A stretch of DNA of 64,000 nucleotides from Piliocolobus tephrosceles. Its lineage: Eukaryota > Chordata > Mammalia > Primates > Cercopithecidae. The stretch spans positions 116,519,489 to 116,583,488 of the forward strand of contig NC_045439.1 of the NCBI RefSeq assembly GCF_002776525.5, read 5' to 3'. The notes beneath the pieces are model-generated. The model saw only the letters and a program-made list of their open reading frames with translations. It was not told the DNA's origin and did not search any database. Positions 35,080 through 43,591 of the stretch are shown here, one piece after another. Each line of letters starts with the position of its first letter. The first letter of the stretch is position 1. Position numbers and translations under genes: made by a program.

Positions 35080-35606
35080 GGAGATTGACACAACCACCTC
35101 AGCCTTCAGCAATCACCAGTATCGAGACTAGATTCTCCACTGGCAAAGAGATTAGGACTCCCTGAAGACTTAGATCACGAATCCCCAAACCTCAAACCAT
35201 AGACACCATAGGAGTTGAGTGGTGGGCCAGTGAGCATTACCGTCTGAGCTCTGCTTTCTGGCCTTCTGTCAGATTGGTGGCATTAGATTCTCATAACAGC
35301 CTGATGATCTGAGGTGGAACAGTTTCACCCTGAAATCATCCCCTGTCAAGAGATCACTGGAGATGATTGTCAGCATTTTTTTAGCAATAAAGTATTTTTT
35401 TCATTAAGGCATGTGCACTTTTTTTTAGACATAATGCTATTGCAGACTTAATTGACTACAGTATAGGGTAAGCATAGCTTTTATATGCATTGGGAAACCT
35501 GAAAATTTGTGTGACTTGCCATATTGTGACAATATGGTTTTATTGTTTTTATTGGTTTTATTGTTGTGATCTGAACCGAATCTGTAACATATTCAATGTA
35601 TTCCTG

Positions 35607-36661
35607 GCACGTTTTTGTAACATTTCAATCTTTGAGACCAAAGGACCTCTCCTGTTTCAGTTGCAAAAGTATGTCTGTTTTGGTGCCTGTAAATACATTT
35701 GCAAATCTGATGCCTTCAGGATGCTTACAGGCAGTGTGCTTTGTCTCCAGTTAAGCTTTTTCTTTCATTTAAGTTTTCAGTAGAATGTTTCAGGAATCTG
35801 CTTACTTCAGGAGTTTTCAAGGTTAGTTTTTTTGTTTTAATACTTGCTTGAACAGTCTGAACCATTTTCCAATGCTCATCTAACCAAACAGCTACTTTGT
35901 TTATTTATCGTTCTGCCTGACCTGTAATGTAATCTGCATAATGCACTGGATGTTTTCTGAGTCAGACTACATATTTCAGATTGGATCTACTTGGTGTATT
36001 GTTTTCCTCCAGCAACCTGAATGCCAGGCAGAGAGTTCATTGAAATCTAGGATTAATAAGATTGTATTTTAATCAGTTTCACAGCATAACCTCCTTCTCC
36101 CAAGCTTATTGCCCAATCTCAGAATGAGATCAAAATAATCTGAATTGTCCTTACTCACTTTCACAAAGTTGCTAGTTAGAAGCAAAATATCCAGTCCATC
36201 CTGTAGGAAGAAGAAAGAGACCCAGCAATGGGCCCAGATAATCTGTAAATTGCATATGTAACGTAAGAATAATCATGGCTCTTGTGATTGAGAGCTTTTC
36301 AGTATATTTGGTGGAAATAAACTGTGTCCTCCAGTGGTTGATGAGATCCACGTCTTGCCTTGCTTTCCTCTCCTGGACATTTATTTGCCGAGCAGATTGA
36401 TCTGTTTAGCGCATCTATGTCTGGGTGGGTGATATCTCCGCTACTACAGTACACTCTTCTACATTTATTATTTCACTAACAATTACTTCCACTTTCTTGT
36501 TTTTCCCTTCTCTGGCTTGTTCTCATGCTCTATCTTGCCGTAACTTAAGTTTCCTTTTCTCCTCCTCATTGCATATTTCCCTTCATTGGCAACTTACAAG
36601 TACTTACATCACCTTGTGGTGTATCACACTTTCTGTTAATAATGAAAAGTGCTTATGTTCT
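35607..36661. other. unannotated DNA
   Basis: About 1 kb with no recognised family. The 108-codon frame at 36425-36751 is Ser/Leu-rich, overlaps the following MIR and has no domain; I reject it as a gene. Confidence 0.4.
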
Positions 36662-36955
36662 AGAGAGCAGAGCCCATGCTCTGGAAGCAGCCTGCCAAGA
36701 GTTGAATCCTGGCTCTTGGCTCTACCACCCATCAGCTCACTAGCACTGTGAACTTGGACAAGTTTTTAAACCTCTTCTTGCCTACCTTTCCACATCTGAA
36801 AAATGCAGTGCTCTAGTTCCCACCTCATAGAGATGGGAACTAGATGCTGTGAAGATTAAAGGAGTTATTCTACATTATGGATTTAGAACAATTCCTGGCA
36901 CGTAGTAAGTGCTCAACAACTATTAGCCATTGTTATGACTTAATTTCATTTAGCT
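36662..36955 (+). mobile_element. MIR, nearly complete
   Basis: Ordered match: AGTTGAATCCTGGCTCTTGG, CTGTGAACTTGGACAAGTTTT, ATCTGAAAAATGCAGTG, GATTAAAGGAGTTATTC, then CAATTCCTGGCACGTAGTAA and GTGCTCAACAACTATTAGCC at the 3' end. Confidence 0.85.
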
Positions 36956-37239
36956 CAGTTGTATGACCATTCATTCAGCTTTCTATTAGCATTCTATTTT
37001 TCTGGCAACACCTATTGATGTACCAGATAATTGATTTTCTTTTTTTGTAATGCATTTGGAAAATGCTGCTCTTTGAAGTAAGTTAAGTGTTGCCATTTTT
37101 CTCTGTTATTTTGCAAGGAGGACAACTTAGGTTGAAATATCTAGAAGTAAAATCTCTCTGTTATGGTCAAATCCCTCTTAGTATCCCTCAGCCAATGTGT
37201 GTGCGTCTTGCTACTGCAGGTGTCGCCTGCTTACTATTA

Positions 37240-37386
37240 ATAGCAGCATGGTCAATACCTAGGAGGTTGTAGAAATGCAGATCAGAGGCCACACTGCAGA
37301 ACAACTGGATGATAATCTATAGTCTAACAAGATATCCATGTTATTCTTAAGCCTATTAAAATTTGAGAAGCACTATACCAACATTT
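37240..37386. mobile_element. MER5-type hAT fragment
   Basis: TAGAAATGCAGATCAGAGGC, a GGATGATAATCTATAGTC-like segment and the terminal AAAATTTGAGAAGCACTATA (37357-37376) match MER5A/B. Confidence 0.6.
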
Positions 37387-38186
37387 CTAGGTCTAGAGCA
37401 CCATAATTCTGCTGTAGGGAAATAGGAAGAAACCAACCTGAATTCTACTTTAATAACATATAATATTGACTATTTCTACAATTTAGCACTTTAAGCCCTA
37501 TGAGATTTCCTGGAAAACCTATGTTGGCATTCTCTTGGGTGTAATTGTTATCGATTAATGTCATGATTAAAAGTACAGCTTAGGTCTACTGGGAGTTTTA
37601 GCTCACTGAAAGGAAAAACAAAAAACAAAAAACAAAACAAAACACCTCATTGATCTGGAGCCCTCAGTCAGTCATTCTTAGCTTTTCAGAAAATACTTCA
37701 GATAAATAGCAATAATCTTAGCACTTCTCTCAAGGGATAATCTTTTTAACAATGACTTGCATTGATTAAGTTCATTGCTTTTTAACTGTTCACTTTGTTA
37801 CTGTGGTAACTCTATTTTAAACATTAGGATGCATTTTTTTTTTTTTTTGGATTGTGTATGGATAAAGTAGCACAAGGAGGCATATTTGGGCTTCTTGTAC
37901 TACTGGTGAATTACTTTTTGATAGTCTGATGCTCCTGTTGTTTTCTAAATATTGCTTTATTGAGACCAGGTTCTGGAAAGAAGAGGCATTGGACATGTTC
38001 ATGGGTTAGACACCTGACATAAGAAAAGTCAGGCAACTGTTATGATTCTTGGTATCTGTGTCAGCTCTCAAGAAAGGACTAAAAGTGCTAGATTTACTAG
38101 CTGGGGAACATTGTTTTTTGAACAGTTTACTCTTGTGAATCTTGTATAGCAATGTTGTTAGATTGTTCTCTTGCCTTTTGCATACA
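37387..38186. other. unannotated DNA
   Basis: No family recognised. Simple features: (AAAAC)-like run at 37615-37645 and a T-run at 37836-37850. Confidence 0.35.
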
Positions 38187-38307
38187 TTTTTTTTTTTTTT
38201 TTTAGTTTCGCTCTTATTGCCCAGGCTGGAGTGCAATGGCATGATCTCGGCTCACTGCAACCTTCGCCTTCCAAGTTCAAGCAATTCTCCTGCCTCAGCC
38301 TCCCCAG
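38187..38307 (-). mobile_element. Alu, left part, split by HERV-H
   Basis: Antisense Alu from the poly-T (38187-38203) through GTGCAATGGCATGATCTCGG to CCTCAGCCTCCCCAG. It stops exactly where the HERV-H LTR starts and resumes at 43415, in register. The last five bases (CCCAG, 38303-38307) are the target-site duplication. Confidence 0.97.
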
Positions 38308-38701
38308 TTTCTCCCCTGTCCCTGTGAAGAGACCCACCAAACAGACTTTGTGTGAGCAATAAAGCTTTTTAATCCCCTGGGTGCAGGCGGGCTGAGTCCG
38401 AAAAGAGAGTCAGAGAAAGGAGATAGGGGTGGGGCCGTTTTATAAGATTTGGGTGGGTAAAGGGAAATTACAGTCAAAGGGGGTTGTTCTCTGGCAGGCA
38501 GGGGTGGGGGGTCACAAGGTGCTCAGTGGGGGAGCTTTTGAGCCAGGATGAGCCAGGGGAAGGAATTTCACAAGGTAATGTCATCAGTTAAGGCAGGAAC
38601 AGGCCATTTTCACTTTTGTGATTCTTCAGTTACTTCAGGCCATCTGGATACTGCAGGTCACAGGGGATATGATGGCTTAGCTTGGGCTCAGAGCCCTGAC
38701 A
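38308..38701 (-). mobile_element. HERV-H 3' LTR (LTR7 family)
   Basis: 394 bp. On the minus strand it starts TGTCAGGGCTCTGAGCCC and ends GGGGAGAAA. It has TATAAAA-like sequence at 38438-38444 and a poly(A)-region ATTAAA near 38370. By eye it differs from the 5' LTR by about twenty substitutions and a few small indels, roughly 5 percent. Confidence 0.95.
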
Positions 38702-38715
38702 TTCCTGTCTTCTTA
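38702..38715 (-). other. HERV-H polypurine tract
   Basis: The minus strand reads TAAGAAGACAGGAA immediately before the 3' LTR. This is the expected place and composition for the plus-strand primer of reverse transcription. Confidence 0.75.
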
Positions 38716-38739
38716 TATTAATAAGAAAAATAAAATGAA

Positions 38740-39060
38740 ATAGTAGTAAAGTGTTGCGGCGGCAAAACTTTTGGGGGGTGGTATGGAGAGATAGTGGGCG
38801 ATGTTTCTCAGGGCTACTTCAAGTGGAATTAGAAGTGGTGTGGGAACCTACAGTGGGAGAGATTAAGCTGAAGGAAGGTTTTGTGGTAAGGGGTGATATT
38901 GTGGGGTTGTTAGAAGAAACATTTGTCATATAGAATTATTGGTGATGGCCTCGATACGGTTTTCTATAAATTGAAAAACTAAACAGAATAAGAGAAGGAG
39001 AAAAACAGGTATTAAAGGTCTAAGAATTGGGAGGACCCAGGGCATCCAATTAGAGAGTGC
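38740..39060 (-). pseudogene. HERV-H env remnant (transmembrane end)
   Basis: Broken minus-strand frames keep a hydrophobic Leu/Phe-rich stretch followed by an ENRIEA-like motif (about 38950-39040), which fits the membrane anchor and tail of HERV-H TM. The surface subunit and most of TM are absent; integrase-end sequence leads into this tail with little between. Several stops and frameshifts. No envelope product is possible. Confidence 0.65.
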
Positions 39061-39189
39061 CTAAGGAGGTTCAGCATAGCCCTGCCAGCAAAGATTATGT
39101 ATTTACTTTAAGAGTTAAGAGTGGCAGTTTGGGGATAGCACCAGGAGATATCAGCTGTGATGACTTGGAAAAACAGTGTAAACGGCAGT

Positions 39190-39990
39190 GTAAACAAGAG
39201 CAGGGCATTTATGAGTAGTTGAGAACGGTGAGTAGGAGTATGACTAGATAGAAGATAGTAGGGATGACAAGTTTTTTGGGGTGCAGTCCAAGTTGGTCTG
39301 GTGTCTGGAATGAGACTGGGGCCTAATAAAAAGGAGCATCCGTATAGGAGCTCAAATGGTATGTACCCTGTAGCATTCTGAGGACAGGTCTGAATTCTGA
39401 GATGACAAAGTCTTAAAAGTATTGTCCAGTCCTTTTTAAGTTGGTGGCTGAGTTTGGTGAGGTGTGTTTTAAAAAGACCATTAGTTTACTGAATACCAAA
39501 AGCCTGAGAAACTGCTTGAGTGATTTGACTAATAAAGGCTGATCCGTTATCAGACTATATAGAGGTGGGAAGGCCAAACTGAGGAATTATGCTTACAAAA
39601 GGGAAGAAATGACCACCATGGCCTTTTCAGACCCTGTGGGAAAGGCCTCTTCTCACCCAGTGAAAGTGTGTACCCAGACCAAGAGGTGTTTTAGTTTCCT
39701 GACTTGAGGCCTGTGAGTAAAGTCAATTTGCCAGTCCTGGGCAGGGGCAAATCCCCAAGCTTGATGTGTAGGGAAGGGTGGGGGGCCTGAACAGTCCCTG
39801 AGGAGTAGTAGAATAACAGATGGAACACTGAGAAGTGATTTCCTTAAGGATAGATTTCCACGATGGAAAGGAAATGAGAGGTTCTAAGAGGTAGCCTAGC
39901 GGTTTGTAACCTACATGGAAGAGGTTATGAAATGATGACAATAGAATGGGCCTGTGAGGCTGGAAGGAGATATTTTCCTTGGTCTAAGAA
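39190..39990 (-). pseudogene. HERV-H integrase remnant
   Basis: Minus-strand pieces match the catalytic core: WQIDFTH around the first Asp (about 39715-39735) and SDNGSAFISQ around the second (about 39535-39560). The segment that normally carries the third catalytic residue (Glu, in a PQSSGKVE-like context) is missing: the sequence jumps from the AFGIQ region to the TNGLF..THLTKLSHQL region near 39485-39510. Stops interrupt the frame. Integrase normally joins viral DNA to the host chromosome; this copy cannot. Confidence 0.8.
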
Positions 39991-40119
39991 CCATTTGCCT
40001 TGTGTAGGAAGAGATTGATAGGGGGAAGTTTTAGTGGGGGAGTAGGTGGGAGTGGGTAGATGAGAAGGAGAAAAACTGCCGTGAGGGATAGAAGTTGGAA
40101 CACTAGCTGCATTTTTAGC

Positions 40120-40258
40120 TACCTTATCAGCATAAGCATTGTCCTGAGTGGTGGGATCTGATGCCTTTTGATGGCTGCTTTTTTAACTACTTTATCAGCA
40201 TAAGTGTTGTCCTAAACAATGATATCTGATGCCTTTTGATGGCCTTTGCAGTGAATGA
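40120..40258 (+). repeat. in-frame 69-bp tandem duplication in pol
   Basis: Two imperfect copies, about 40120-40188 and 40189-40257. The word TATCAGCATAAG recurs at 40124 and 40193, and ATCTGATGCCTTTTGATGG recurs with the same 69-base spacing. 69 is a multiple of three, so it would have kept the RNase H/integrase linker in frame. The copies have since diverged. Confidence 0.85.
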
Positions 40259-40358
40259 CTCCAGCTTCCTTTGGAAGTAAAGCGGCTTTGAGAAGTGTTT
40301 TTATTAAAGAGGCATTAATGATGGAGGACCCTTGCGTAGTGAGGAAACCTCTTTCAGC

Positions 40359-40598
40359 CTATATTACAGCATGCTGGTGCAGAATATGGAAGGTGTATTT
40401 ACAGTCAGTATAAATATTGATGTGTAGTCCTTTTGCAATAGTGAGGGCCCGAGTTAAGGCAATGAGTTCGGCTTGCTGAGAGGTAGTGGAGGGGGGCAGA
40501 GCAGTAGCCTCAATGATAGATGTGGAAGATACCATAGCATACCCTTCGTTTTTTGGTGAGTGGCGATTAGGCCTGGTGGAACTGCCATCAATAAACAA
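40359..40598 (-). pseudogene. HERV-H RNase H remnant, 79-codon open part
   Basis: Minus-strand frame starting MFIDGSSTRPN, with the first catalytic Asp in FIDGSS, the Glu in QQAELIALTRAL and a further Asp in NIYTDCKYTF. That is the correct D-E-D order and spacing for retroviral RNase H. A stop follows HILHQHAVI; the HCKGHQ motif lies downstream beyond the stop (about 40240). Confidence 0.85.
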
Positions 40599-40999
40599 AG
40601 GGTATTAAGGGTGAGGAACAGGAAAGAAGGAAATATGGGGAAATGGAGTGAATGTCAGGTGGATGACAGAGATACAGTCATGGGGGTCAGGTGTGGTATC
40701 AGGAATAATGTGGGAGGCTGGATTGAAGTCCAGGCCAGGAACAATGGTAACTGTAGGAGACTCAACAAAGAGTGAGTATAGCTGAAGGAGCCAGGGAGCA
40801 GAAAATATATGCATCAGGTGGGAGGAAGAAAATAGATTTTGGAAGTTATGAGAACTGTAGAGAGTGAGTTGAGCGTAGTTTGTGATTTTGAGGGTCTCTA
40901 AAAGTATTAAGGCAACAGCAGCCACCACATGCAGACATGAGGGCTAGGTTAAAACAGTAAGGTCAAGTTGTTTGGATGAAAAGGCTACAGGGTGCGGTC

Positions 41000-41583
41000 C
41001 CAGCTCTTGTCTGAGAATTCTGACTGCACTAACCATGCCTAGGAAGGAAAGGAGTTGTTGTTTTGCAGAAGGCATTGGGGTTTGGGAGATTAGTCGGACA
41101 CAATCAGCAGGGACAGCTCATGTGTTTTTATGAGAATTATGCCAAGATAGGTAAACAGATGAGGAAGAAATTTGGGCTTGACTGAGGTAATGGAGGCTGT
41201 TTCGGCCATACAGCCCAGGTAATTTGCTGAGCCTGATGGGTGTCAGGGTCAGTCCAAGTGAAAGCAAAGAGAGGCTGGGATGAAGGGTGCAAAGGAATAG
41301 TAAAGAAAGCATGTTTGAGATCCAGAACAGAATACTGGGTTGTGGAGGGAGGTACTGAGGGTAGCAGAGTACATGGGTTTGGCACCACGGGGTGGACAGG
41401 CAAGACAATTTGGTTGATAAGGTGCAGATCCTGAACCAACTTGTAAGACTTGCCTGGTTTTTGGACAGGTAAAATGGGGGAATTGTAAGGAGAGTTTATA
41501 GGTTTAGAAGCCCATGCTATAGCAGGCGAGTTGTAACAGTCTTTAATCCTTTTAAAGCGTGCTGTGGGATGGGATATTGGCAC
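41000..41583 (-). pseudogene. HERV-H reverse transcriptase remnant
   Basis: A 148-codon minus-strand frame (41137-41583) covers the fingers and the start of the palm: SPYNSPILPVQKPGKSYKLV and SVLDLKHAFFTIPLHP, the latter holding the first catalytic Asp. After QQITWAV it departs from the RT consensus and, in another frame, continues at the SQAQISSSSV region (about 41160-41190). The piece expected between, including the YxDD active-site box, is therefore deleted. The connection domain follows to about 40600 in broken frames. Confidence 0.85.
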
Positions 41584-41675
41584 TGAGTGGGGTAAGGTGA
41601 TTAGGTTTTAATAGGATGGTAAGGGGTGCAGGATCGGTCACCAAGGAGGGAGTAGAGGTGTCCTACACTTGTGGT

Positions 41676-42030
41676 TTAAGGTGGGGGGGGAGATAGAAAA
41701 GGAGGATATGAAGGAGGCTTTGAACTGGGGGAAAAGGTGGCAATGAGGTGTGGCTGTAGCCCAGCAATAGTCAGGGAAGCAGATAATTTAGTTAAAATGT
41801 CTTGACCTAATAAGGGAGCTGGGCAGGTGGGGATAATTAAAAAGGAGTGCATAAAAGAATGTTGTCCAAGTTGGCACCAGAGTTGGGGAGTTTTAAGAGG
41901 TTTAGAAGCCTGGTCATGAATACCCACAACAGCTATGGAGGCAAGCAAAACAGGCCCTTGAAAAGAAGGTAATGCGGAGTGGGTAGCCTCTGTATTGATT
42001 AAGAAGGGGACCGACCTACCCTCCACTCTA
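41676..42030 (-). pseudogene. HERV-H protease remnant
   Basis: A 116-codon minus-strand frame. The active-site region reads FLINTEATHSALPSF where retroviral aspartic proteases have DTGA, so the catalytic Asp is Asn and the Gly is Glu: inactive. The flap-side and LLGQDIL segments are still readable. It lies only some tens of bases after the gag matrix piece, so the rest of gag is missing. Confidence 0.85.
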
Positions 42031-42087
42031 AGAGTTACCCAAAGCGTCTGTGGTGGTCCTGTAGGCTTCTGAGGCGATTGGGCAGTG

Positions 42088-42315
42088 TCAGTCTTCAGCT
42101 GCTAAGCAGAGAAGATCTTGTAGGATGGAAGAATCAAAAGTGCTGTTTTCTGGCTGTTTGGAACCACTGTCGAGTTTGTATTGGGGCCAAGCGGCATTGC
42201 AGAAGAAAATAAGGCATTTAGGTTTTAGGTCAGCTGTGGGTTGAAGAGGTTTTAACTTCTTGAGAACACGGGCTAAGGGAGAAGAGGGAGGAATGGAGGA
42301 TGGAAGTTTGCCCAT
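42088..42315 (-). pseudogene. HERV-H gag start (matrix part)
   Basis: The Met at 42313-42315 starts MGKLPSSIPPSSPLARVLKK, matching the N-terminus of HERV-H Gag; the Gly at position 2 is the usual myristoylation position. About 75 codons remain, ending after ILQDLLCLAAED. Capsid and nucleocapsid regions are deleted. The frame is open upstream through the repeat-rich leader to 42549, but the conserved part begins at this Met. Confidence 0.85.
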
Positions 42316-42339
42316 AGTGAAGGAGGCAAGTCCAGAGAA

Positions 42340-42570
42340 AAGAGAGGGTAGAGACATGGAGAGAAGGGGTGGGGGGTGCTTGCCCCCCAGAAAAGTGGGA
42401 AAGGGGTGGGAGGTGCTTGCCCCCCAGGAAAGTGGAAAAGGGTTAGAGACATGGAGAGAAGGGATGGGGGGTACTTGCCCCCCAGGAAAGTTGAGAAGAG
42501 ATGTGAGGTGCTTGCCGCCCAGGAAAGTGGAAAAGGAGTATAGAGACATGGAGAGAAGTGGGGGGTGCTT
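42340..42570 (+). repeat. G-rich minisatellite in HERV-H leader
   Basis: Five or six imperfect units of about 38-45 bases, each with a GGTGCTTGCCCCCCAGGAAA core and some with an added AGAGACATGGAGAGAAG segment: cores near 42377, 42412, 42471, 42508 and 42566. Strongly G-rich on the plus strand, so C-rich in the proviral RNA sense. Confidence 0.85.
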
Positions 42571-42995
42571 GCTGCTAAGGGTGAAGGACCAAGGCAGGCA
42601 TCCCCGCGTGGTCAGACACCTCTAAAACGTGGGTGAATAATCAGGCAGACGTCCCCGCGTGATTAAACACCAAGGGAAGACTGTCTTCCTGAGTTCGTGA
42701 CCGGAGCCGGGGTTTTGGGTCCACAGATAAAACGTGTCTCCTTTGTCTCTACCAGAAAAGGAAAGGAACTGAAATTACGAGAAGGAAGAGATTGAAAGGT
42801 GGTGCCAAGATTGAAAGGAGAAAGAGGCTGAGGGATAGTGAGAGGTTGGAGAAGAGAGTAAAGAGAGGCCTGATTTAAAATTGGTGAGATATTCCTTGGG
42901 CTGGTTTGTCTGAGGACCAGAGATCGTAGGTGGATCTTTCTCAAGGAGCAAAGAGCAGGAGGACAGGGGATTGATCTCCCAAGGAAGGTCCCCCG
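42571..42995 (-). other. HERV-H 5' leader
   Basis: Non-coding sequence between primer site and gag, with the GGACTCCCTTGGGAGATCAA-type region near 42961-42990 in antisense (CTTGGGAGATCAATCCCC on the minus strand). A 120-codon minus-strand frame (42663-43025) runs across the primer site and is not a known product. Confidence 0.7.
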
Positions 42996-43013
42996 ATCCA
43001 AGTCATGGCACCA
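42996..43013 (-). other. HERV-H primer-binding site (His-tRNA type)
   Basis: The minus strand reads TGGTGCCATGACTTGGAT, two bases after the 5' LTR. It fits the 3' end of tRNA-His as in other HERV-H copies (usual form TGGTGCCGTGACTCGGAT), with two substitutions that look like CpG decay. Confidence 0.9.
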
Positions 43014-43015
43014 AA

Positions 43016-43414
43016 TTTCACTCATGTCTGTGTGAAGAGACCACCAAACAGGCTTTGTGTGAGCAATAAAGCTTTTTAATCACCTAGGTGCAGGCAGGCT
43101 GAGTCCGAAAAGAGAGTCAGTGAAGGGAGATAGGGGTGGGCTGTTTTATAGGATTTGGGTAGGTAAAGGAAAATTACAGTCAAAGGGGGTTGTTCTCTGG
43201 CAGGCAGGAGTAGGGGTCACAAGGTGCTCAGTGGGGGAGCTTTTGAGCCAGGATGAGCCAGGGGAAGGAATTTCACAAGGTAATGTCATCAGTTAAGGCA
43301 GGAACAGGCCATTTTCACTTCTTTCGTGATTCTTCAGTTACTTCAGGCCATCTGGATGTATACCTGCAGGACACAGGGGATATGATGGCTTAGCTTGGGC
43401 TCAGAGGCCTGGCA
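43016..43414 (-). promoter_or_regulatory. HERV-H 5' LTR (LTR7 family), promoter-type
   Basis: 399 bp. On the minus strand it starts TGCCAGGCCTCTGAGCCC and ends ACTCATGAGTGAAA-like before the primer site. The TATA box TATAAAAC is at 43150-43143 (minus), so transcription would start near 43115-43125 and run leftward. LTR7 LTRs as a family drive pluripotency-associated transcripts in human cells; whether this copy does is unknown. Confidence 0.93.
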
Positions 43415-43591
43415 CCCAGTAGCTGGTATCACAGGTGCCAACCACCATGCCCGGCTAATTTTTGTATTTTTAGTAGAGATGGGGTTTCACCATGTTGGCC
43501 AGGCAGATTTCAAACTTCTGACCTCAGGTGATCCGCACCCCTCAGCCTCCCAAAGTGCTGGGATTATAGGCGTGAGTCACCGCGCCTGGCC
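43415..43591 (-). mobile_element. Alu, right part, split by HERV-H
   Basis: Resumes with the duplicated CCCAG (43415-43419), then TAGCTGGTATCACAGGTGCC to CACCGCGCCTGGCC. With 38187-38307 it makes one antisense full-length Alu. It lacks the stretch around CAGGATGGTCTC (43500 region reads GGCCAGGCAGATTTCAAAC). Confidence 0.97.

Larger units (their letters stand above)
31845..35606 (+). mobile_element. Tigger1, full length, interrupted by four Alus
   Basis: A pogo-type (Tc1/mariner superfamily) DNA transposon. It begins at CAGGCACACATC after a TA and ends at GTATTCCTG (35606), the two decayed inverted ends. The span is 3.76 kb; removing the four Alus leaves about 2.5 kb, close to the usual full length of Tigger1 (about 2.4 kb). 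It also has the diagnostic 5' stretch TTTGTGGCAACGTTGCATCA (31921-31940) and 3' stretch TAGACATAATGCTATTGCAG (35428-35447). The 3' TA is not preserved. Confidence 0.93.
38308..43414 (-). mobile_element. HERV-H provirus (LTR7 type), internally deleted
   Basis: A class I endogenous retrovirus (ERV1) on the minus strand, 5.1 kb. In its own direction: 5' LTR (43414-43016), His-tRNA-type primer site, leader with a minisatellite, gag start, protease, RT, RNase H, integrase, short env end, polypurine tract and 3' LTR (38701-38308). The 5-bp duplication CCCAG flanks it (38303-38307 and 43415-43419). The coding regions are all broken; most of gag, the RT active-site box, part of the integrase core and most of env are deleted. 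This resembles the common deleted RTVL-H form but is shorter inside (about 4.3 kb between LTRs). It cannot make virus. Confidence 0.96.

Noticed and set aside
41137..41583. 148-codon frame as a functional reverse transcriptase
   Set aside because: Active-site box missing and frame lost afterwards.
42088..42549. 153-codon frame as an HERV-H gene product
   Set aside because: Only the last ~75 codons match Gag; the first half is translated minisatellite, and the rest of Gag is deleted.
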